From NCBI RefSeq assembly GCF_024662235.1, contig NZ_CP096276.1:4402001-4466000 (forward strand): a stretch of 64,000 nt of DNA, in the 5' to 3' direction. Position 1 is the first letter of the stretch. Every line of letters starts with the position of its first letter. The position numbers and the translations under genes were made by a program. Source of the DNA: Pimelobacter simplex (GTDB taxonomy: Bacteria > Actinomycetota > Actinomycetes > Propionibacteriales > Nocardioidaceae). Of the stretch, positions 1 to 9,962 are shown piece after piece. The notes under the pieces were generated by a model. That model was given only the letters and a program-made list of their open reading frames with translations. It ran no database searches and had not been told where the DNA came from.

Positions 1-366
1 TGCACCGGCGCCGGCACCCTCACGGGGAGCCAGCTCACCGGCGACTTCACCGTCGACGACAGCGCCACCGGCCCCGGGCACGACGTCGACCCGCGCTACT
101 GGGACTACGCCATCTACCTCGCGCCCCTCACCGGCACCGGCAACATGCCGGTCACCTGCGGGCCCAACCCGGGCAATGCCGCGGGCCGCGTGGGACAGGG
201 CGGCAACGGGGGCGCGCTGGTCTACAACGGCTACGCCACGCCCGACCAGCCGGACCGGCTGCGCTACTCCACCGACCGCTACACGTACGCCGGCACGGCG
301 AACCCGCCGGCGCTGACCTACGACAACACCTGGAACCTGACCGGCAGCGGGGTGGCGGCGTACTGA
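1..366 (+). CDS. C-terminal part of a hypothetical secreted-type protein (5' end outside window)
   Basis: The frame is open from the first base of the window to a TGA at 364-366, so this is the last 121 codons of a longer gene. The fragment is rich in Gly, Thr, Asn, Asp and Tyr with almost no Lys, a composition typical of extracellular actinobacterial proteins. No domain is recognised and no membrane segment is present. It converges on the lipoprotein gene that ends at 378. An internal ATG at 145 exists, but the open frame upstream has the same composition and is probably coding. Confidence 0.6.
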   Translation, partial: CTGAGTLTGSQLTGDFTVDDSATGPGHDVDPRYWDYAIYLAPLTGTGNMPVTCGPNPGNAAGRVGQGGNGGALVYNGYATPDQPDRLRYSTDRYTYAGTANPPALTYDNTWNLTGSGVAAY

Positions 367-377
367 CGCCCGATCCG

Positions 378-989
378 TCAGCCGGCCGAGACCAGCTCTC
401 CGCAGCCGCAGGCCGCCTGCACCTCGGCGTACAGGTCGGTGCCCTGCTGGCCCCACAGACCGTTGACCACGAGCGCGGTCGGGCCCGCGACCAGCGCCTG
501 CTTGTCGTCGTACAGGTTGTCCTGGGCGTAGGCCCGGGCCGCCTCCGGCGTGGGCATCTCGACCCAGATGATGGTCTGCGAGAGCGCGGGCAGCCCGATG
601 CCGACCGCGTCCTGGTCGCCGTAGCAGTCGAGCTGGCGGAAGTCGACCTGCCCGGGTGCGCCGGTCTCGTTGGTGCCCCACTTGATGATCGCGCACGACG
701 GGTTGTCGCTGGTGAGGTCGGCGGCCGCGGTCTCGACGACGGCGAAGTCGAGGCGGGCTGCGGGGTCCGCCGCGACGCTGGCCGGCTCGGTCGGCGTGGT
801 GGTCGCCGTGGTCGCGGTGGTGGTCGGCGTGGTGGACGGGGCGGAGTCACCACGGTCGTCACCACCGTCGTCGGACGAGGAGCAGGCCGCCGTCGCGAGG
901 AGAAGGAGGCTGGTCATGAGCAAGGGTGCGGCCGTACGGCGCAGGGCAGTCACGCCCCCATCCAGCCAGCCCCGGCGAGGTGACCGCAT
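378..989 (-). CDS. Hypothetical lipoprotein
   Basis: A 203-residue protein with a basic N-terminus, a hydrophobic stretch (LLMTSLLLLATAAC) ending in a lipobox cysteine, then a Ser/Asp/Thr-rich linker typical of lipoproteins anchored to the outer face of the membrane. The mature part has several cysteines and a CGCG motif near its end, and no family is recognised. An in-frame GTG at 953 is an alternative start giving a more usual short signal peptide. It is divergent from the LuxR-type ATPase gene, so the two share the roughly 50-80 bp between them for promoters. Confidence 0.7.
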   Translation of the reverse strand: MRSPRRGWLDGGVTALRRTAAPLLMTSLLLLATAACSSSDDGGDDRGDSAPSTTPTTTATTATTTPTEPASVAADPAARLDFAVVETAAADLTSDNPSCAIIKWGTNETGAPGQVDFRQLDCYGDQDAVGIGLPALSQTIIWVEMPTPEAARAYAQDNLYDDKQALVAGPTALVVNGLWGQQGTDLYAEVQAACGCGELVSAG

Positions 990-1035
990 CAGGGAACGAC
1001 CCCAATCCTCGGCCGGCCCGCACTACGCTGCCTCC

Positions 1036-3828
1036 GTGGCCAGCGGTCGACTCGTCGAGAGGGAGGCCAGCCTCGCTCAGGCCGGCGCCGCCCTCGACCG
1101 CCTGCGCGCCGGGACCGGCGGAGCGCTCTGCCTGCTCGGGCCCGCCGGGGTCGGGAAGACCGCGCTGCTCACGTCCGTCCTGACCGGTGCCGACACCGGG
1201 GCCGGCGGCCTGCGAGTGCTGCGGGCGACGGCCGGCGAGCTCGAGACCCACACGCCGTACGGCGTCGTGCGGCACCTCTTCGGCCGGGCGCTGGCCGGGC
1301 TCGACCCGGCCGCCCTCGACGGCCTGGGCGGGATCGCGCACGGCGCGGCCCGGGCCGCCGTCGACCTCGTGCTGCACCGCGGGGAGCCGGTCGACGACCC
1401 CTCGATGATGCTCAACAGCCTCTACTGGCTGCTCGACGGGCTCGCCGCCGACGGTCCGCTGGTGCTCGCGGTCGACGACGCGCACTGGGCGGACGAGGCG
1501 TCCCTGCTGTTCTGCCAGCACCTGCTCAACCGGGCGGGCGAGCTGCCGGTGCTGCTCGTGGTCGCGGCCCGCGACATCCTGCCCGAGCGCCGGAGCCCGG
1601 CGCTGGCGGCACTCGTCGCCGGCGCCTCCCGGCTCGACCTCGCGCCGCTGAGCGTCGCCGGGGTGCGCTCCTGCCTGGCCCAGCTGGGCCACGACGAGAT
1701 CAGCGACGAGCTCGTCGCGGCGTGCGCCGACGTCAGCGGCGGGAACCCGTTCCTGGTCACCGCGCTCGCCGACCTGCTGGGGACGACGGACGTCCGCTCG
1801 CTCGTCCCCCGCACCGTCGTCGACACCGTCGTGCAGCGCCTCACCGCCCTCGGTACGGCGGAGCAGGCGCTCGCCCGCGCGGTGGCGACCCTCGAGTCCG
1901 CACCCCTGCGCATCGCCGCCGGCCTGGCGGACCTGAGCCCCGAGCGGGCCGGCATCGCCGCCGACCGGCTGCGCGACGCCGGGCTGCTCTCGACCGACCG
2001 GCCCCTGGAGTTCCGCCACGCCCTGCTGCGCAGCGCCGTCGCCGCCGCGACCGGGGCCGCGACCCGCGACGACCTGCACCGGCGCGCCGCCCGCGCCCTC
2101 GCAGACGAGCCGGACGGCCTGCACCTGGCCGCCGGCCACCTCCTGGAGGCCGAGGGCGTCGGGGACCCGTGGGCGGCGAACCTGCTGCACACGGCGGCCC
2201 GCGCGGCCCTCGCCGACGGAGCGCCCCAGGCGGCGGCCGACCTGCTCCGGCGCGCGATCGCCGAGCCGCCGCCGGCCGCGGACCTCCCCGAGCTGCTGGT
2301 CGAGCTGGGCACCGCCGAGCTGCGGGCCGGCGACCCGGCGTCGGTGAGCACCCTGGAGCGCGCGGGCCGCGGCGTGACCGACCCGGTGCTGCGGGCGCAG
2401 TGTGCGATCGGGCTCGCCGCGGCGTACCACGTCGGCGGGTTCTACGAGCGCTCCGTGCCCATCCTCAGCGACGCGCTCGCCGGCCTCGGGCCCGAGCACG
2501 GCGACCTGACCCTCGTCGTCGAGGCCGAGCTCGTCGCGGCCGCGCTCTCGGCGCCGGGCCGGGTCGACGAGGCGCGCACCCGGCTCGCCCGCCACGGCCA
2601 CCTCGCCGGTACGACGCCCGGGGAGCGGCTGCTCCTCATCCACCAGGCCTCCGTGGCCAACGCGACCGAGGCGCCGATCTCCGTGGCCGGCGACCTGGCC
2701 CGGCGCGCGATCGGCGACGGCGCGACGCCCGAGCAGGTGACGAACCCGTTCGCCTGGACCCTCGCCCGGATCCACCTCGCCTGCGCCGGCGAGTACGACG
2801 CGGTCGCCGTCCTCTGCGCCCAGGGCCTCGACCTCGCCGCCCGGTCCGGCTCCGTCCCGCTCTACGCCGCCGCCTCGGTCACCCGCGGCTGGGCACACCT
2901 GTGGGCCGGGCGGATCGACGACGGCGGCACCGACTTCGCCGAGGCACTGCGCCACGCCGAGGTCGTCCCCGGCGGGCAGCTGCTCCGCCTCATGGCCTCG
3001 GCCGGCCTCGCCGAGGCGCTGCTCGCCCAGGGCCGGCTGGCCGAGGCCGTCGCCGCGCTCGACCACGTGCCCGACGACGTCGCCGAGGACCGCAACCACG
3101 CCACCGGCATCCACCTGCTCCGCGCCCGCGGCCTGGTCCGCGCCGCCACCGGCGACCACGCCGGCGCACTCGCCGCGCTGGACACCTGCGGCGAGCGGCT
3201 CGCCGCCCTCGCCATGGACTCCCCCACCTGGTGCGCCTGGCGTCCCGCCGCCGTCGAGAGCCTGTGGGCCCTCGGCCGGGTCGACGAGGCCCGCACCCTC
3301 GCCGCCGTCGAGCTCGCCTGCGCCGAGGCCAAGGACGCCGCCGCCGTGCTCGGCCAGGCGCTGCGGATCTCCGGCGAGGTCGCCGACGACACCGAGGCCG
3401 GGCTCGCCCTGCTCGCACGCTCGGTCGCCGTCCTCGACGGCTCCGAGGCCCGGCTCCAGGAGGCGCGCTCCCGGGTCGCGCTCGGCGCCGCGCTGCGTCG
3501 TACGGGGCGCCGGGTCGAGGGCCGCGACGAGCTGCGGCGCGGCCGCGAGCTCGCCCACCGGCTCGGCGCCGTACCCCTGGCGGAGCGGGCGGCGACCGAG
3601 CTCGCCCTCGCCGGCGGCCGGGCCGGCCGGATCGAGCTGACCGGCGTCGCCGCCCTGACCTCCGCCGAGCGCCGGGTCTGCGCGCTCGCCGCGACCGGGC
3701 TGCGCAACCGCGACATCGCGCAGCGCCTCTTCGTCAGCACCAAGACCGTCGAGGTGCACCTCTCCCGGGCCTACCGCAAGCTCGGCGTCGGCCGCGACGG
3801 GCTCGGGGCGCTGCTCGCCGAGGCCTGA
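1036..3828 (+). CDS. LuxR-family transcriptional regulator with AAA/STAND ATPase domain (LAL type)
   Basis: About 930 residues from a GTG at 1036. The frame is open further upstream, but that part runs antisense to the lipoprotein gene and is not protein-like. The N-terminus has a Walker A motif (GPAGVGKTALL) and a Walker B-like LVLAVDDAHWADEASL, typical of large ATP-binding LuxR (MalT/LAL) regulators. A long Ala/Leu-rich middle resembles TPR repeats. The C-terminus is a LuxR helix-turn-helix (LTSAERRVCALAATG, then NRDIAQRLFVSTKTVEVH). Such proteins are ATP-dependent activators that sense a ligand through the repeat region. The target is unknown; the divergent lipoprotein and the downstream secreted protein are the nearest candidates. 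Confidence 0.9.
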   Translation: MASGRLVEREASLAQAGAALDRLRAGTGGALCLLGPAGVGKTALLTSVLTGADTGAGGLRVLRATAGELETHTPYGVVRHLFGRALAGLDPAALDGLGGIAHGAARAAVDLVLHRGEPVDDPSMMLNSLYWLLDGLAADGPLVLAVDDAHWADEASLLFCQHLLNRAGELPVLLVVAARDILPERRSPALAALVAGASRLDLAPLSVAGVRSCLAQLGHDEISDELVAACADVSGGNPFLVTALADLLGTTDVRSLVPRTVVDTVVQRLTALGTAEQALARAVATLESAPLRIAAGLADLSPERAGIAADRLRDAGLLSTDRPLEFRHALLRSAVAAATGAATRDDLHRRAARALADEPDGLHLAAGHLLEAEGVGDPWAANLLHTAARAALADGAPQAAADLLRRAIAEPPPAADLPELLVELGTAELRAGDPASVSTLERAGRGVTDPVLRAQCAIGLAAAYHVGGFYERSVPILSDALAGLGPEHGDLTLVVEAELVAAALSAPGRVDEARTRLARHGHLAGTTPGERLLLIHQASVANATEAPISVAGDLARRAIGDGATPEQVTNPFAWTLARIHLACAGEYDAVAVLCAQGLDLAARSGSVPLYAAASVTRGWAHLWAGRIDDGGTDFAEALRHAEVVPGGQLLRLMASAGLAEALLAQGRLAEAVAALDHVPDDVAEDRNHATGIHLLRARGLVRAATGDHAGALAALDTCGERLAALAMDSPTWCAWRPAAVESLWALGRVDEARTLAAVELACAEAKDAAAVLGQALRISGEVADDTEAGLALLARSVAVLDGSEARLQEARSRVALGAALRRTGRRVEGRDELRRGRELAHRLGAVPLAERAATELALAGGRAGRIELTGVAALTSAERRVCALAATGLRNRDIAQRLFVSTKTVEVHLSRAYRKLGVGRDGLGALLAEA

Positions 3829-3897
3829 GCCCGGCGGGCGTTCGGGTTCGTTCGGGCTCGGTTTCCTGCCGGCACGCCTGGGGCAGGGTCCTGCGGC

Positions 3898-5127
3898 ATG
3901 AGGATCCCGGGACTCCGTCGTACCGCGCTCGTCGCCGCCCTGGCGGCCGCGCTCGCCCTGCCCACCGGCGGCCTGCCGACCGCCACCCCGCCGGCGAGCG
4001 CCGCGGTGCTGGCCGGCTCGGTCGTCGTCTACCAGTGCGGCACGTCCGTGTGCGCGATCGACCCCGACGTCCCCGGCTCGCGCCGCGTGGTCCGGGCCAA
4101 CGCCAAGCCGGCCGGCGTGACCACCGACGGCCGGACCGCCGGGGTCGTCGACCGCTCCACCCAGACCGTCAGCGAGATCGCGCTGGCGCCCGGCGGCCTG
4201 ACCCGGACCATGGCCACGCCCGGCGCGGCCGATCCGCCGGACTTCGCCGCCATCTCCGGCTCGGGCGGCGCCACCGCCTGGGTCTGGTACTACGCCTCGC
4301 TCGGCTGGTACGCCCGGGTCGCCCCGGCGGGCGCGCCCTCGACCGCCCAGGCGTCGTCGACGATGCAGCTCTCGATCGGCTGGAAGGGCGACAAGCTCAT
4401 GAGCACCCACCGCGGTACGACGAGCTACGGCTCCCGCATCTGCCTGGAGGTCGCGGGCGGTCCCGGCTGCGACACCCAGCTCGCGGTCGACCCGGACCTC
4501 TCCCAGCAGACGGCGTTCCCCGACATCAACGCGGCCGGCACGATCGTCGCCGTCCGCGGCCCGGAGTCGACCGGCTTCGGCCTGCCGTACTACGGCGCGC
4601 TGGCGCTCTACCGGACCGGCTCGACGACCGGCCCCGACCGGCTGCTCACCACCGGCCAGGACACCCACCCGGAGTTCAGCGCCGAGGGCGACCGGATCGT
4701 CTTCGAGCGCAAGGACCAGGGCATCTGGGTGATCAACACCAACGGCACCGGGCTGCGCAAGATCGCCGACGGCACGATGCCCTTCTGGGGCGGTGCCCGC
4801 CGGGCCCTCGGACCGGCCCTCGCCGTCACCGGCGCCCGTCCCGTCGTCCTCGCCAAGAAGCGGCTCGTGCTGAGCACCCGCTGCCCCGCGGCCAACACCT
4901 CCGGCTGCACCGGCACGCTGACCGTCACCGCCCGCGGCAAGGTGGTCGCCCGCGGCGGCTACCGGGTCGCGGCCGGGCGCAGCGCCGCCGTCCCGCTCCG
5001 GCTGACGGCCAAGGGCAAGGCGCTCCTGCGCACGTCCCGCAAGGTCAAGGCGACGGTCCAGGCCACCGGCACCGTCCCCGCCGGCGCGACGGCCCGGGCG
5101 GTCGTGACGATCAAGCGGAAGCGCTGA
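3898..5127 (+). CDS. Secreted beta-propeller-like (TolB-type) protein
   Basis: 409 residues starting with a signal peptide (basic MRIPGLRR, hydrophobic Ala/Leu core, likely cleavage after the ASA at about residue 33). The middle has repeated WD40/TolB-like phrases such as HPEFSAEGDRIVFER followed by IWVINTNGTGLRKI, as in beta-propeller blades. The C-terminal 100 residues are a Lys/Arg-rich Ig-like module (LTVTARGKVVARGGYRV) often found at the end of secreted actinobacterial proteins. Its ligand cannot be told. It follows the LuxR ATPase by 69 bp and is followed after 16 bp by the PadR gene. Confidence 0.75.
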   Translation: MRIPGLRRTALVAALAAALALPTGGLPTATPPASAAVLAGSVVVYQCGTSVCAIDPDVPGSRRVVRANAKPAGVTTDGRTAGVVDRSTQTVSEIALAPGGLTRTMATPGAADPPDFAAISGSGGATAWVWYYASLGWYARVAPAGAPSTAQASSTMQLSIGWKGDKLMSTHRGTTSYGSRICLEVAGGPGCDTQLAVDPDLSQQTAFPDINAAGTIVAVRGPESTGFGLPYYGALALYRTGSTTGPDRLLTTGQDTHPEFSAEGDRIVFERKDQGIWVINTNGTGLRKIADGTMPFWGGARRALGPALAVTGARPVVLAKKRLVLSTRCPAANTSGCTGTLTVTARGKVVARGGYRVAAGRSAAVPLRLTAKGKALLRTSRKVKATVQATGTVPAGATARAVVTIKRKR

Positions 5128-5131
5128 TACC

Positions 5132-5137
5132 TACAAT
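5132..5137 (+). promoter_or_regulatory. Candidate -10 box for a leaderless padR transcript
   Basis: TACAAT lies six bases before the ATG at 5144, where no Shine-Dalgarno sequence is visible. This spacing would put the transcription start at or next to the A of the start codon, giving a leaderless mRNA, which is common in actinobacteria. No clear -35 box is seen. Confidence 0.4.
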
Positions 5138-5143
5138 CGCGGC

Positions 5144-5773
5144 ATGGCCGCCCACGACACCCGTCTGCTGCTCCTGGGTGCCGTCGCGCTGTTCGAGCCG
5201 GTCAACGGCTACCAGATCCGGCGCGAGCTGCTCTCGTGGCAGGTCGACGAGTGGGCCCACGTCAACCCGGGCTCGATCTACAACGGCCTGTCCACGCTGA
5301 CCAAGCAGGGCCACCTGGTCCGCCACGACCTGGTCGACGGCGGCCGGGAGGTCGCGGTCTACGAGCTCACCGACTCCGGGCGTACCGAGCTCGACCGCCT
5401 GGTCCGGGCCGGGCTCGAGGAGGTCAGCATCGTCGACCGCACGGCGTTCAGCGCCGCCTTCGGCCTGCTCCCGCTGATCCCGGTCGACCGGGCACTGCGC
5501 TCGCTCATCACCCGCCGGGTCGCCCTCGAGGGGATCGTCGCCCAGCTCGCGACGCCGGAGGCCCCGGCCGAGACACCGCCCCACGCGCTGCGGACCGTCG
5601 TCCTCTGGCTGGACGTCGCGGTGGCCGAGCTGGCCTGGCTGCGCGAGACGATCGAGCAGCTCAAAAAGGACGAGCTGCGCCTCGACCCGGCCACCTGGGC
5701 GCCGCCCGCGGACGACCCGGGGTGGCAGATGAACACCGACCGGGAGCGCTACCGTGCGCTGCTCGGGCGCTGA
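5144..5773 (+). CDS. PadR family transcriptional regulator
   Basis: 209 residues. The N-terminal winged helix has the PadR pattern: LLLLGAVALF, NGYQIRRELLSW, then GSIYNGLSTLTKQGHLVRHD. A wing with EVAVYELTDSGRTEL follows, then a helical C-terminal dimerisation region (residues about 110-209). PadR proteins are ligand-responsive repressors, often of drug exporters. The nearest such exporter is the DrrA/DrrB pair starting at 8185, with one unrelated gene in between, so a link is only a guess. Confidence 0.9.
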   Translation: MAAHDTRLLLLGAVALFEPVNGYQIRRELLSWQVDEWAHVNPGSIYNGLSTLTKQGHLVRHDLVDGGREVAVYELTDSGRTELDRLVRAGLEEVSIVDRTAFSAAFGLLPLIPVDRALRSLITRRVALEGIVAQLATPEAPAETPPHALRTVVLWLDVAVAELAWLRETIEQLKKDELRLDPATWAPPADDPGWQMNTDRERYRALLGR

Positions 5774-5803
5774 CCGGCAGCGCTCCCGGTGCGGTGACGG
5801 TCG

Positions 5804-7933
5804 CTACGCGACCTTGACCTTCCTGGTCACCGAGCCCGCGGCGACACCCGTCGTGCCGGCGTAGGTCACGGTGATCGTGCGCTTTCCGCGCTTGAGCTTG
5901 ACGGTGCCGGAGGCCTTGCCGCCGCGCAGGGCGATCGTCTTGACCACCTTGCCGCCGTCGCGGATCGTGACCACGCCGCCGAGCGCGGGGACGCCCGGGG
6001 CCGTGACGACGACGCTGATCGCGACCTTGCGCTTGGCGCCCTTGCGGCTGACCTGCTTGGCCTTCCAGCCGATCGCGGGCGCGGCCTTGGCGATCGTGAC
6101 GGCGGCCGACCGGGTGGTCGTGTCGGCGTGGCCGGTGCCGCTCAGCGTCGCGAGGACGTCGAGCCGCTTGCCGGCGTCGGCCGGCAGGACCTGGTAGCGC
6201 TCGCTCGTCGCCCCGCGGATCGCCACCCCGTCCCGGAACCACTGGTAGGTCGTGCGGTCCGGGCTCGGCTGCGCGACCGGGGCGGCGGCGACCAGCGTCG
6301 TGCCGACCCTGGGCGTGCCGGTGATCCGCGGCGCGGACACCACCTGGTAGCCCGGCGTGTCCGTGACCACCGGCGTGGCGTCGGAGGTCTCGGCCTGGAT
6401 GCGCTCGTAGCCCTCCTTGTCGGCGTACACGAGGACGGTGATGCGCTTGCCGCGGTCGGCCTCCTGCACGACGTACTCGCCGCGGGCGTCGCTGGTCCGG
6501 CGGTAGGCGCCGTCGGCGTACCAGTCGTAGCGGTAGGTCGTGGTCGTCGGCACGGCCGACACGTCGACCGCGGTGAGCGTCGAGCCGACGTACGGGCTGC
6601 CGGCGATGCGGGGCTTGGAGATGGACGTGAACAGCCGGCCCTTGACCTGGACCTGCGGGGTGTCGCTGAAGGCCGTGCCGTACGTGCCGTTCGTGGCGTT
6701 GGTGCGGAACACCAGCGTCGAGCCGATGTCGGCGTTGGTCGGCGTGTAGGTCAGGCCGGTGCCGACGGTGCTGACGACCTCGTCGGTCACCTTGAGCCAC
6801 TGCCCGGTCTTGGTGACGGTGTCGGTCGGCCCGAACGTCGCGTGCGTGGCCTGGATCGTGGTGCCGGCGCGGAAGACGTTGCCGGGCAGCGTCGTGACCG
6901 TGGGCGCGGCCGCGACCCCGAGGCGCCGGAAGCCCTGCACCAGGAAGTCCCCACCCGCGACGACGGACACGGCGTTGGAGCCCGACGGTGCCGGCGAGCG
7001 GCGGATCCCGGTGGCGCCGGATCCCCAGACGCCCGCGACGGGCGACTGCTCCGACGTACCGGCGGAGAAGCCGTCGCCCGCGGCGATCTGCACCCACCGG
7101 TCACCCGGCGCGAGCGCGGGGATGTTGAGGGCGCCCTCGGCGTTGCTGCCCCAGGCGACGATCTCGCCGTCCTCGGTCAGCGCGAGGGCGTGGTGCTCGC
7201 CCGCGGCGATCTGGACGACCTTGCGGCCGTCGAGCGAGGCCGGCACCTTGGCCGCGCCATAGGTGTTGTCGCCCCAGGCGTAGACCTTGCCCGAGGTCGA
7301 GAGCGAGACCGAGAAGCCGTTGCCGGCCGCGATGTCCTTCATCGTGCCCAGCAGCACCGAGGTCGGCGGCAGCGTGGCGCCCGTCGCGGCCCGGCCCCAA
7401 CCGGCCACCTTGCCCGTCGACATCAGCGCGAGCGCGTGGTCATGACCCGCGGCGACCTTGGCGACGTCACCGTCGACGATCGGCTGCGGCACGCTGTCGA
7501 GGCTGTACGGCGTGCTCCCCCAGACCCGGATGTTGAAGTCGTCGCCGAGGACCACGTTGAACCCGTCGCCGGCCGCGACGTCGATCGTGCCGAGGTTCTG
7601 CAGGTAGTCCGGCACCGAGCCCTCGCCGTGCGTGTTGTCGCCCCAGGCGTAGAGCTTCTTGTCGGTGGTCGCCGCGACGCCCTGGTGCTCGCCGAGCGAG
7701 ATCGACTGGACGACCTTGAGCCCGCTGCGCAGGTCGGCCGGCAGCTGGGTCTGGCCGTAGTCGTTGCTGCCCCACGCCTGCAGCGCGCTGGCCGAGTACG
7801 CCGGGACGGCGTGCCCCGGGGGCGCCGCGGCCACGGTGGCGCCGGCGGCGAGCGCGAGGGTCGCGAGCCACGTGGCCGCGCGGGGCGAGAAGGGCTGACG
7901 TCGCGCCCGGTCAGGCGCTGTCGTGGTGGACAT
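5804..7933 (-). CDS. Secreted RCC1-repeat beta-propeller protein with Ig-like repeats
   Basis: 709 residues from the ATG at 7933, chosen because it has a good ribosome site (GGAGAGACC) and is followed by a long signal peptide ending near PPGHAVPA; the frame is open 38 codons further upstream without coding character. Residues about 50-350 hold several RCC1/ATS1 units of the form VYAWGDNTYGAAKVP and VVQIAAGEHHALAL, predicting a seven-bladed propeller. The rest is a series of Ig-like modules (PRITGTPRVGTTLVAA, TYQWFRDG, ITVTYAGTTG). It is probably a cell-surface or secreted binding protein; no catalytic motif is seen. Confidence 0.85.
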   Translation of the reverse strand: MSTTTAPDRARRQPFSPRAATWLATLALAAGATVAAAPPGHAVPAYSASALQAWGSNDYGQTQLPADLRSGLKVVQSISLGEHQGVAATTDKKLYAWGDNTHGEGSVPDYLQNLGTIDVAAGDGFNVVLGDDFNIRVWGSTPYSLDSVPQPIVDGDVAKVAAGHDHALALMSTGKVAGWGRAATGATLPPTSVLLGTMKDIAAGNGFSVSLSTSGKVYAWGDNTYGAAKVPASLDGRKVVQIAAGEHHALALTEDGEIVAWGSNAEGALNIPALAPGDRWVQIAAGDGFSAGTSEQSPVAGVWGSGATGIRRSPAPSGSNAVSVVAGGDFLVQGFRRLGVAAAPTVTTLPGNVFRAGTTIQATHATFGPTDTVTKTGQWLKVTDEVVSTVGTGLTYTPTNADIGSTLVFRTNATNGTYGTAFSDTPQVQVKGRLFTSISKPRIAGSPYVGSTLTAVDVSAVPTTTTYRYDWYADGAYRRTSDARGEYVVQEADRGKRITVLVYADKEGYERIQAETSDATPVVTDTPGYQVVSAPRITGTPRVGTTLVAAAPVAQPSPDRTTYQWFRDGVAIRGATSERYQVLPADAGKRLDVLATLSGTGHADTTTRSAAVTIAKAAPAIGWKAKQVSRKGAKRKVAISVVVTAPGVPALGGVVTIRDGGKVVKTIALRGGKASGTVKLKRGKRTITVTYAGTTGVAAGSVTRKVKVA

Positions 7934-8120
7934 GGTCTCTCCTTGGGTGTCGTCGACGGACGCACACGTCGCGACCGTCCCGGTCAGGCTCGGACGAGGC
8001 ACTGGGAGCCGGCTGGGAGCCGGTTGGGGCCGCGGCCCCCGCACCACCGGAAATCCCTCGCCGATGAATCACTGTCGGTGGCATGGTCTGTGCTGGGGGT
8101 GGCGGGCTGCGCGGCGCCGA

Positions 8121-8150
8121 TTGACAGCGCTGTGTTCAATCTTGAATACT
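8121..8150 (+). promoter_or_regulatory. Candidate promoter of the ABC exporter operon
   Basis: TTGACA at 8121-8126 is a perfect -35 hexamer. With an 18-base spacer it is followed by AATACT (8145-8150), which matches four of six -10 positions. This is the only such pair before the exporter start at 8185. The first of two dyads (8135-8146) lies in the spacer and touches the -10 box. Confidence 0.5.
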
Positions 8151-8168
8151 CGCCATATTCAACCTTGA
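8135..8168. promoter_or_regulatory. Tandem palindromic operator-like sites before drrA-type gene
   Basis: Two similar dyads: TTCAATCTTGAA (8135-8146, perfect 5-bp arms) and TTCAACCTTGA (8158-8168, 4-bp arms). Their centres are about 22-23 bp apart, close to two turns of the helix, so two dimers could bind the same face. They overlap the spacer, -10 box and transcription start region of the candidate promoter, a classic repressor position. Which regulator binds is unknown; the PadR protein is a candidate by proximity. Confidence 0.5.
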
Positions 8169-8184
8169 CTACGAGGGGATCGAG

Positions 8185-9209
<1,025 letters not shown>

Positions 9210-9213
<4 letters not shown>

Positions 9214-9962
9214 ACACCTTCTTCCGCGAGTCCTGGATCGTCTTCAACCGCCAGCTCCGGATGAACCTGCGCAATCCCGCGTGGGTGATCATCGGGATGC
9301 TCCAGCCGGTCCTCTACCTGCTGCTCTTCGGCCCGCTGCTCGAGCCGGTCATCGCCCAGCTCGGCGGCAACAAGTACACCTGGTTCGTGCCGGGCATGCT
9401 CGTCCAGCTCGGCATCTTCGGCGCCTTCTTCGCCGGCTTCTCGCTCATCGGCGAGTGGCGCGAGGGCGTCATCGAGGCCGAGCGGGTCACCCCGGCCCAC
9501 CGCTCCGCGCTGCTCTTCGGGCGCCTCTACCGCGACCTGCTCCAGCTGTTCGTGCAGGCCGTCATCCTGATCGGCCTGGGTCTGGTGCTCGGCATGGACG
9601 CCTCCTTCGGCGGCATCGTGCTCGGCGTCGTGCTCACCCTGATGCTCGGCGGCGCCTGCGCCGCGGCGTCCAACGCACTCGCGCTCACCACCAAGAGCGA
9701 GGACGTGATGGCGCCGGTCATCAACGTCGTGATGATGCCGGTACTGCTGCTCAGCGGCATCCTGCTCCCGATGAGCTTCGGCGCCGGCTGGCTCGAGCGG
9801 CTCTCGGACTTCATGCCGATCAAGCACATCGTCGACGCCGTGCGGGCCTCGTTCTTCGGCGACTACGACAGCTCGCTGCTGTGGGGTGTCGGCTGGACGG
9901 TCGTGCTCTTCGGGCTCGCCGTCTGGTGGGGCACCTCGGTGTTCAAGAAGGAGAACGCCTGA
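9210..9962 (+). CDS. ABC-2 type transporter permease, DrrB-like
   Basis: 250 residues with about six hydrophobic segments, beginning with an amphipathic SWIVFNRQLRMNLRNPAWVI and the first transmembrane helix, as in DrrB/ABC-2 permeases. The central EWREGVIEAERVTPAHRSALLFGR is the conserved cytoplasmic region, and the later LLSGILLPMSF matches the ABC-2 signature. It forms the channel of the exporter with the ATPase encoded just upstream, which it overlaps by four bases. The transported compound is unknown. Its 3' end is antisense to the last 33 codons of the convergent kinase gene. Confidence 0.95.

Noticed and set aside
670..1035. Upstream extension of the LuxR ATPase frame from an ATG at 670
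   Set aside because: It runs fully antisense to the lipoprotein gene and its translation is low-complexity Val/Arg sequence; the GTG at 1036 fits the family.
859..4668. A 1269-codon open frame opposite the LuxR ATPase gene
   Set aside because: The translation is Gly/Arg/Ala-rich without any domain, as expected for the antisense frame of GC-rich coding DNA.
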